In this document: piece by piece, positions 57,808 through 64,000 of the stretch | Position numbering within the stretch: the first letter of the stretch is position 1 | Layout: every line of letters starts with the position of its first letter | Source of the DNA: Prevotella sp. | GTDB taxonomy: Bacteria > Bacteroidota > Bacteroidia > Bacteroidales > Bacteroidaceae | NCBI GenBank assembly: GCA_016287755.1 | Contig: JAEEWT010000015.1 | Location: forward strand, 1-64,000 | Length of the DNA: 64,000 nt | Direction: 5' to 3' | The notes under the pieces: generated by a model | What the model was told of the DNA's origin: nothing | The model's input: the letters and a program-made list of their open reading frames with translations, nothing else | Databases searched by the model: none | Made by a program: the position numbers and the translations under genes

Positions 57808-59219
57808 GAGAGATATTGCGCATGTTCAAGATCCGTCGTGAGGAACGGTGGCTGGCACTGGCGGTGGTGCTGGTGTTTGCCCTGCTGAACGCGCTGACCA
57901 TCTATAAGTATGGCGACCTGTTTATGCGTCCTGCTGATGACTACTGGAAACTGTTCATCGGGAGGTTCCGTGTGTCGGGCTATGATCCCATCACCTATTA
58001 CGTGCTGTCTGATTGGGAGACACGCTATAACGTGTATCGCCATCCGCTGCTCGCCTTCTTCATGTACCTGCCATATCTGCTGAACCAGGGGGTGATGGCG
58101 CTGACGGGACTGAACGGGGTGCAAGTGATGACAGCCCTGATCCTGGTAGCGGCCTCCTTGTATTCGTTCCTGTTCCTGTATCGCATCTTCCGTGAAATCG
58201 TAGGCTTGAGCAAGACAGACGCTCTTCTTCTCTCTACATTGTATTTCTCGTTTGCCTATATCATGGTGGCCACGATGGTGCCTGATCATTTCATCCTTTC
58301 GATGATGATGCTCCTGCTGACTCTTCTTCTGGCAGGAAGGCAGTTGAAGGAGGGTCGACAGATGAAGCGTTCACAAACCATCTGGCTCTTCATCTTCACC
58401 GCAGGTATCTCGCTGAACAACGGTATCAAGGTGTTCCTGGCGAACCTGTTTGTGAACGGGAAGCGTTTCTTCCGTCCGCAGAACCTTATCCTGACCGTGG
58501 CAGTGCCTGCCCTTCTGATGTGGCTGTTCTGTCGGTGGGAGTACAAGACCTTCGTAGTGGAGAAGGAAAAGGCACGCCATGCGCAGAAGAAACAGGAGCG
58601 GGAAGAGAAGAGGGAAAAGGAGAGGGTGCTTCGGTTGGAGACTGCCCGAAAGGATTCCATCCGCAAGGCTCAAGGGGATACCATGGCGGCGGCAGCTCCT
58701 GTGAAACCGACTGTGAAGAAACGCGTTTATACCGGTAAGCCCATCGGCAAGGGGGAGTTTATGCGGTGGACGGATATTACCACCTCGCGTTGGGAGACTA
58801 CGGTGGAGAACCTCTTCGGGGAGTCGTTGCAGTTACACGAGCAGCATCTCTTGGGGGATGTGTTCCGCCGAAGACCTATCATCGTGAGGTATGACCACTG
58901 GTGGAACTATGGGGTTGAGGCTGTTGCCGTACTGCTGTTCCTGGTGGGTATCTTGTGTGGAAGGCGTTCACGGTTCCTCTGGCTCACCCTTTCGTTCATG
59001 GCTGTTGATATGGCCTTGCACATGGGATTGGGCTTCGGCATCAACGAGATATATATCATGTCGCCGCATTACCTGTATGCTATTCCCATTGCCATGGCTT
59101 ATCTGCTGAAAGCGAAGACGAAGGTGATGAGGTTGTCAGTGCGCACGCTTGTACTGCTGCTGGCGGTGTATCTGTGGATTCATAACGGCTACTTGCTGAC
59201 TCAATATATGCTGACATGA
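57804..59219 (+). CDS. Multi-TM membrane protein, DUF6080-like (paralog 1, with charged insert)
   Basis: GRFRVSGYDPITYYVLSDWETRYNVYRHPLLAFFMY; ENLFGESLQLHEQHLLGDVFRRRPIIVRY; insert EKEKARHAQKKQEREEKREKERVLRLETARKDSIRK. Confidence 0.65.
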   Translation: MREILRMFKIRREERWLALAVVLVFALLNALTIYKYGDLFMRPADDYWKLFIGRFRVSGYDPITYYVLSDWETRYNVYRHPLLAFFMYLPYLLNQGVMALTGLNGVQVMTALILVAASLYSFLFLYRIFREIVGLSKTDALLLSTLYFSFAYIMVATMVPDHFILSMMMLLLTLLLAGRQLKEGRQMKRSQTIWLFIFTAGISLNNGIKVFLANLFVNGKRFFRPQNLILTVAVPALLMWLFCRWEYKTFVVEKEKARHAQKKQEREEKREKERVLRLETARKDSIRKAQGDTMAAAAPVKPTVKKRVYTGKPIGKGEFMRWTDITTSRWETTVENLFGESLQLHEQHLLGDVFRRRPIIVRYDHWWNYGVEAVAVLLFLVGILCGRRSRFLWLTLSFMAVDMALHMGLGFGINEIYIMSPHYLYAIPIAMAYLLKAKTKVMRLSVRTLVLLLAVYLWIHNGYLLTQYMLT

Positions 59220-60472
59220 TGAAGGACTTGTGTGTTTCCAAGGAAGAGCGGTGGCCGGCGGTGTATGCGCTGGTGTTCATCCTGTCGTTTCAGTATCTGA
59301 TGATCAAGAAGTTCTTTGGTTTGTTTGCCGACTACAGTGAACAAAGCTGGAACACGTTCATGAGAAACTACCACATGTCGGGCTTCGATCCCATCAGCTA
59401 TGCGGTGCTGTCGGAATGGCATCAGGGATATGATGTGGTGAGACACCCGTTGCTGGCCTTTCTGATGTATCCTTTCTCCTTATTGAACGGACTCCTGGAA
59501 CAGCTCACCACCGTGAACTGTGCACAGTTGGTGATGGGTGCCTTATTAGTGTTTTGCGCCTTTTATACCTTTCTGTTCATGCACAGGATCCTGCGTGAGG
59601 TAGTGGGGGTTGACCGTCTTGCCGCTTTCCTCCTTACCGCTTTCTTCTTCAGTTGCGCGTATATCTGGTTGACGGTTCTGGTGGCCGACCATTTCTGTCT
59701 GTCGTTATTCCTTATTATATATATACTGTACCGGTCGGGGGTGAAACTACGGAAAGGGGAATATTTCAGTATCTGGGAGACCATCTGTTCGTTTGTGGTG
59801 GTGGCAGGTGTGACACTCAGCAATGGAGCCATTGTTTTCCTTTGTGTACTATTTGTCAACGGCCGTGGCTTCTTCCAGAAAGCGTTTTTTCTGAAGGCAG
59901 TAGTGATACCTTCTATTTGTATGCTGACCTTTGCCTTCCTACTGAACCTCACCACCGACAAGGTGCCGTCGGAGAAAGAAAACCCCATCGGGGAACAGAT
60001 GGAATGGGTGGGTACGGATGTGTCGCGCCTGGATATCCTAGTGGAGAATGTGTTCGGTGAGTCTATTCAGCTGCACCGTGAGCATCTGTTAGGAGATATC
60101 TTGATGAAACGTCCTGTTATTGTTCGTTATACATGGCCTGTTCAGTATGTCGTGGAGGCCGTCATCCTCCTCCTGTTCCTGTTGGGGGGTTGGTGGGGAC
60201 GTAAAGAACGGTTCCTGTGGCTGCTGATGAGTGTGCTGGCTTTCAACCTCGTACTGCATGTGCTTCTTGGCTTTGCCATTAACGAGGTGTATATCATGGC
60301 TGCCCATTGGCTCTTTGTGGTACCGCTTACCATAGCGTGGCTGTTGAAAGAGAATCATCGGTGGGTGCAGCTGGTTGTCCTGATACTGATAGCTGCCATT
60401 ACAGTCTATTTACTGCTCTATCATGGCTATTGGCTCCATCGTTATCTGACATGGCCTATTCTTGCCAAATAA
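59216..60472 (+). CDS. Multi-TM membrane protein, DUF6080-like (paralog 2)
   Basis: MRNYHMSGFDPISYAVLSEWHQGYDVVRHPLLAFLMYP; ENVFGESIQLHREHLLGDILMKRPVIVRY. Confidence 0.65.
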   Translation: MMKDLCVSKEERWPAVYALVFILSFQYLMIKKFFGLFADYSEQSWNTFMRNYHMSGFDPISYAVLSEWHQGYDVVRHPLLAFLMYPFSLLNGLLEQLTTVNCAQLVMGALLVFCAFYTFLFMHRILREVVGVDRLAAFLLTAFFFSCAYIWLTVLVADHFCLSLFLIIYILYRSGVKLRKGEYFSIWETICSFVVVAGVTLSNGAIVFLCVLFVNGRGFFQKAFFLKAVVIPSICMLTFAFLLNLTTDKVPSEKENPIGEQMEWVGTDVSRLDILVENVFGESIQLHREHLLGDILMKRPVIVRYTWPVQYVVEAVILLLFLLGGWWGRKERFLWLLMSVLAFNLVLHVLLGFAINEVYIMAAHWLFVVPLTIAWLLKENHRWVQLVVLILIAAITVYLLLYHGYWLHRYLTWPILAK

Positions 60473-61492
60473 TCAGAAATGTTTTTTCTTCTTTGTCCAT
60501 TTACGGAAACGGTTGCTGATGGCCTGTCCGATTTGCTTGAAGTTACCATGACGGAGGTTCAGCCATAGCTCCTCAAGGGAACGGCTAGTCTTCAACCAGG
60601 GATGTCCCCAGGCATTGATGCGGTAGAGACGGTCCTTGTAGCTGGTATCTTCGATGACGTATTGAGGATGACGGAGGGGGAACTGGAGCTCATGGCGTTT
60701 CATGGTGAAGATACGGCGGAAAGCCCGAGGGGTGGTGTAGATGCTTCCCGTGAAATGGGTGCTGTCGGAGGTCAGTCCTCTGTTGTTGATCAGGTTACGG
60801 GTAGGCATGATGGCCATTGCATTGTTCAGGATCATGCTCGACCAGAAGATGCTCTCGTAGAATTCCTTCCCTGCGGCACGGTGGTCATAACACATCTTGA
60901 TGAACTCGTTCCTGTATTTACGCGCATGAACCACACCACGAAGACGTTGCATGGCATAATCGTCGTCGAGGAACGAATACTTTCCGTCCCATTGGTCGAT
61001 TACTCGTCGCCACGAAGCCCATCCCCAGATGCTGCATGTCTGCGTGAAGAAATAGTCGTAAGGGGTGTCTGGGGTTACCTCATCGATGTTGAACCCCGAG
61101 ATCATCCAGATGCGCTCATCATCTTCATAGCGGTCGAGCAGCTCCTTACAGAAAGGGAAGAACGACTGTGACGGCACATCGTCATCTTCCAGAACGATGC
61201 ATTTGTCAACAACAGAGAAAGCCCATTTCTGCGACAGGTATTCCGAGGGGTCGCAACCATAGTTGCGCTCCTGATACTTGCGGTGCACCTCACACTCCCA
61301 GTCGATGTCCTCCACCACCTTCCGACAAGCTTCAATACCAGTCATGTCACGCTCTCCCCGCGGACCATCTTGATAGAGGAACAGCTGGGAGGGCCGCGCC
61401 TTTCTTACTTCATCGAACACTTCTTTGAGGTGGTCGGGACGGTTAAAGAACAGGATCAATACGGCTACATCGATGTTAGCAGGGTGTTTCAT
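60473..61492 (-). CDS. Glycosyltransferase, GT2-like
   Basis: DVAVLILFFNRPDHLKEVFDEVRKARPSQLFLYQDGPR; KWAFSVVDKCIVLEDDDVPSQSFFPFCKELLDRY; start set at 61492, since the longer ORF overlaps the upstream flippase. Confidence 0.82.
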   Translation of the reverse strand: MKHPANIDVAVLILFFNRPDHLKEVFDEVRKARPSQLFLYQDGPRGERDMTGIEACRKVVEDIDWECEVHRKYQERNYGCDPSEYLSQKWAFSVVDKCIVLEDDDVPSQSFFPFCKELLDRYEDDERIWMISGFNIDEVTPDTPYDYFFTQTCSIWGWASWRRVIDQWDGKYSFLDDDYAMQRLRGVVHARKYRNEFIKMCYDHRAAGKEFYESIFWSSMILNNAMAIMPTRNLINNRGLTSDSTHFTGSIYTTPRAFRRIFTMKRHELQFPLRHPQYVIEDTSYKDRLYRINAWGHPWLKTSRSLEELWLNLRHGNFKQIGQAISNRFRKWTKKKKHF

Positions 61493-62949
61493 GGTGCTTG
61501 TTTTTTGGTTTTCGACAGGATGAACTGCATACAGTCTTTCAGGATCTGGGCTCCGGCAATCCGCATGACGAGGTAGTAGATGATGACAGCCAGGATAACC
61601 CTGACAATCAGCAGGAGGACGAGGTTCTGTATTCCGCGGGTGATGAAGGCGGTTAACAGCATGGTTCCCAAGGCGCATAGGGCAAAGGGAGCAATATCTT
61701 TGAGTAAGGAGAGCAGACGGTAGCCGGTGAGCTGTTGTACGAAGTGATGCCATACAAACAGCCAGCAGGAATTCAGGATGACGTATCCGATGACCATGGT
61801 GCGCACCCCATAGGGATAGAGCACGAGCATGAGGATGAGCTGACAGATTCCTAAAGCCAGGGTGTTCCACATATAGGTGTCTGACTTCCCCTTACTGATA
61901 ATCATATTATATAATAAGGTGTTAATGGGCATGAAGGCACCGGCAATGCAAAGCAGCTGCAGGTAGGAGGCGCTGGTGCTCCATTTCTCGCCTATGGCAG
62001 TGATGATGAACTCATGCGACACCATGCCAAAGCCGAACAGCAGGGGGAAGGAGAGGAAGGCGGTGAAGCGGATGAGTTTGCGCATAGCCCTGAGTTGCCG
62101 TTCTCCATCGCTCTTCAAATCAACGAATACCGGTTGGGCCACTGTCTGCACCATACCCTGCAAGAGGTTGAAGCACTTGTAGTCCCATTGGTAAGCCTGG
62201 TTGTAGTTTCCTGCATCTTTGGGCTTAAAGAACCGTCCGAGCAGGATGTTGAGAATTTGGTTGTTCACCTGTGTGAAGATGGCCGAGAACATGATCTTAC
62301 AGCTGAAGGGGAACATACGCTTGATGGGCTCCGGATCAAAGTGCCATCTCGGTCGCCAGTCGGAATAATGCCAGTACATCAGGGTGATTACCAGTACATA
62401 AACGATGCTCTGTGTGGCCAACGACCAATAGGAGAAGCCTTTCCATGCCATCACAGCACCGATGATGTTCGAAATGATGATGGCGACCATACCGCTCTTT
62501 GCCTGCTGCTTGGTGCGAAGGTTCTTGTAGAGGTAGGCCGACTGCGCCAATCCGAAGCTGGAGAACACGAAGCTCATGAAGACATAACGACAAAGAGGGG
62601 TGAGTGCGGGTTGGTGATAATAGCTGGCGATGAGCGGTGCACAGAAGAACAGGATGACATAGATGCAGAGGCTCACCGCGATATTGAACCAGAACACCGA
62701 GTTATAGTCATTGTCGGTAGGATGCTCCATGTTGGCTAAGGCGGTCTTGAAACCACTGCTCTGCAGCTCTACAGCAATGACGGTGAAGATGGTGATCATG
62801 GCCATCATACCGAAATCATCAGGCGACAGCAGTCGTCCGAGAATAATGCCGAACACCAGTCCGATGAGCTGTTGCACGCCATTGTTCATACCGCCCCAGA
62901 ACAGTCCTTTGGCAGTTTTCTCTTTCAGTGATTCAGTATCGTTAGTCAT
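61489..62949 (-). CDS. Lipopolysaccharide/oligosaccharide flippase (MATE/Wzx-like)
   Basis: SLKEKTAKGLFWGGMNNGVQQLIGLVFGIILGRLLSPDDFGMMAMITIFTVIAVELQSSGFKTALA. Confidence 0.92.
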   Translation of the reverse strand: MTNDTESLKEKTAKGLFWGGMNNGVQQLIGLVFGIILGRLLSPDDFGMMAMITIFTVIAVELQSSGFKTALANMEHPTDNDYNSVFWFNIAVSLCIYVILFFCAPLIASYYHQPALTPLCRYVFMSFVFSSFGLAQSAYLYKNLRTKQQAKSGMVAIIISNIIGAVMAWKGFSYWSLATQSIVYVLVITLMYWHYSDWRPRWHFDPEPIKRMFPFSCKIMFSAIFTQVNNQILNILLGRFFKPKDAGNYNQAYQWDYKCFNLLQGMVQTVAQPVFVDLKSDGERQLRAMRKLIRFTAFLSFPLLFGFGMVSHEFIITAIGEKWSTSASYLQLLCIAGAFMPINTLLYNMIISKGKSDTYMWNTLALGICQLILMLVLYPYGVRTMVIGYVILNSCWLFVWHHFVQQLTGYRLLSLLKDIAPFALCALGTMLLTAFITRGIQNLVLLLIVRVILAVIIYYLVMRIAGAQILKDCMQFILSKTKKQAP

Positions 62950-63799
62950 AGATCTCTATATGATTGACATGCGGATGGATCGTATCAAGATCAGGCAACT
63001 GCGTGTAGTCACCATAGATGCAGCGCAGATGGTGATCATAATCATGTGGCACAGGGAACTGATACCCTTCAAACACATGCTCGGCCAGCGGGAAGATGTC
63101 TTCGGCAAAGCGCGGATTGTGGTAGGGAATGCCCATGCCGCTTGTGAGGAGGGTGGAGCCACCCTTAGCCCCTCCATAGGGAGGGGGACTTTGCGTCGAG
63201 GAATCATGCGAAGGAAGAAATCTGCGGAGGAAGGGGAAGACATAGCGGTTGTTGAAGTTGAAGATGCGTCTTACCCGCTTGATGGCCTTGGCATCATCCT
63301 TACTCTTTCGCCACACCTTATACATATGTCCTACAGAAAGCTCTGTGAACTTGTGCAGCCAGATGGGATGCTCTTCCATGGGGAAGATATCGATGTATAT
63401 ACCCTGCTCCTTCCACATCCGGTCGTAGTTGTTCCCCTCGTTCAGCAGCGAGCGACGGTCGCGCACCTTGGCATAGAAGAAGAAATAGTTCGGATCAGTC
63501 TCGTCCGTCTGCAGTGCAAGCCAGTCGGGCAATTCCTTAGTCAGCACCTCCAGTAACCGGAGGTAGTCGTTTCTCATCATCTCAATGTCGAGGTCATCAT
63601 CCCAGGGAATGAAGCCGTTATGACGTACAGCCCCAATCAGCGTACCGCTGCTGAGCCAGTAAGGTATCTGATGCTTTCGGCAGATCTTATCGATCACCAC
63701 CAGTATCTCCAGCATGCGAAGCTGGTGCTTCCGCAGCTGGGAGCCGTCGGGGTTGAAGCGTTGGCGCAGTGCCTGATGGTCAATCGTTGTTGTCTGCAT
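62942..63799 (-). CDS. LicD family phosphotransferase-like protein
   Basis: LRKHQLRMLEILVVIDKICRKHQIPYWLSSGTLIGAVRHNGFIPWDDDLDIEMMRNDY. Confidence 0.93.
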   Translation of the reverse strand: MQTTTIDHQALRQRFNPDGSQLRKHQLRMLEILVVIDKICRKHQIPYWLSSGTLIGAVRHNGFIPWDDDLDIEMMRNDYLRLLEVLTKELPDWLALQTDETDPNYFFFYAKVRDRRSLLNEGNNYDRMWKEQGIYIDIFPMEEHPIWLHKFTELSVGHMYKVWRKSKDDAKAIKRVRRIFNFNNRYVFPFLRRFLPSHDSSTQSPPPYGGAKGGSTLLTSGMGIPYHNPRFAEDIFPLAEHVFEGYQFPVPHDYDHHLRCIYGDYTQLPDLDTIHPHVNHIEIYD

Positions 63800-64000
63800 A
63801 TCGTATCATTTGTTGTCCCCACCGTTGCACCTCGTCCATGGTAGGGGTGTTGACATTCTTTTCTTTAGCTAACTGCCGCAGGAGGTTAAGACCGTAGGGG
63901 AAATCCTCTGTGAAATACCTGCTGCGGAGGTCGGGCACGAAGCCCTCGGCAGTCTCCTTCATCGGCGACAGGATACCCTGGAACGCCTTGATCGACCGTA
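63780..64000 (-). CDS. C-terminus of an NAD/NADP octopine/nopaline dehydrogenase-family protein (truncated by window edge)
   Basis: SIKAFQGILSPMKETAEGFVPDLRSRYFTEDFPYGLNLLRQLAKEKNVNTPTMDEVQRWG; RYFTEDFPYGL is characteristic of this family. Confidence 0.7.
   Translation of the reverse strand, partial: RSIKAFQGILSPMKETAEGFVPDLRSRYFTEDFPYGLNLLRQLAKEKNVNTPTMDEVQRWGQQMIRYADNND

Noticed and set aside
60473-61870. 465-aa form of the glycosyltransferase
   Set aside because: The first ~126 residues lie in the flippase coding region and look non-coding; start at 61492 fits the GT2 N-terminus and a 4-bp overlap.

Overview
This 64 kb window looks like a Bacteroidales chromosome, most probably Prevotella-like, from its SusC/SusD genes, fused secDF and TAnnTTTG promoters. 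No phage, transposase, CRISPR or rRNA genes were seen. From left to right it contains: (1) an outer-membrane-protein C-terminus, then an L-galactose/L-fucose-type sugar oxidation operon with a Fur-like regulator and an MFS transporter; (2) housekeeping genes (ruvB, coaD, ybeY, S41 protease, topoisomerase IV B, a tandem pair of GNAT-like proteins, xerD, a DUF2975/XRE pair, M16 protease, metK, DUF4271-hemD-rnpA-yidD-tyrS, tRNA-Gln, HU, rhomboid, EEP, secDF, a membrane-tethered HTH protein, a TonB-like protein, enolase); (3) a Rid/chorismatase-like protein divergent from a fused CE6-CE1 esterase; (4) a complete fructan-type polysaccharide utilization locus (PBP-TM-AraC regulator, SusC, SusD, DUF4960, two GH32, MFS permease, fructokinase); (5) a serpin, a repeat-rich spacer, and a two-gene module of a Cys-rich membrane protein coupled to a GRE-activase-like radical SAM protein; (6) tRNA-Leu, a mannose-1-phosphate guanylyltransferase, HIT and greA; (7) a surface-glycan cluster (HAD, GtrA, two DUF6080-like paralogs, GT, flippase, LicD, and the C-terminus of an octopine-dehydrogenase-like protein). 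The observations I rate highest are the Cys-rich/radical SAM pair, a 40-bp promoter module identical upstream of two unrelated tRNA genes, a sensor-regulator with no kinase or receiver, period-22 and period-21 repeat arrays next to xerD, and palindromic repeats inserted in frame in two proteins. All family calls come from reading the sequence by eye; no searches were run.
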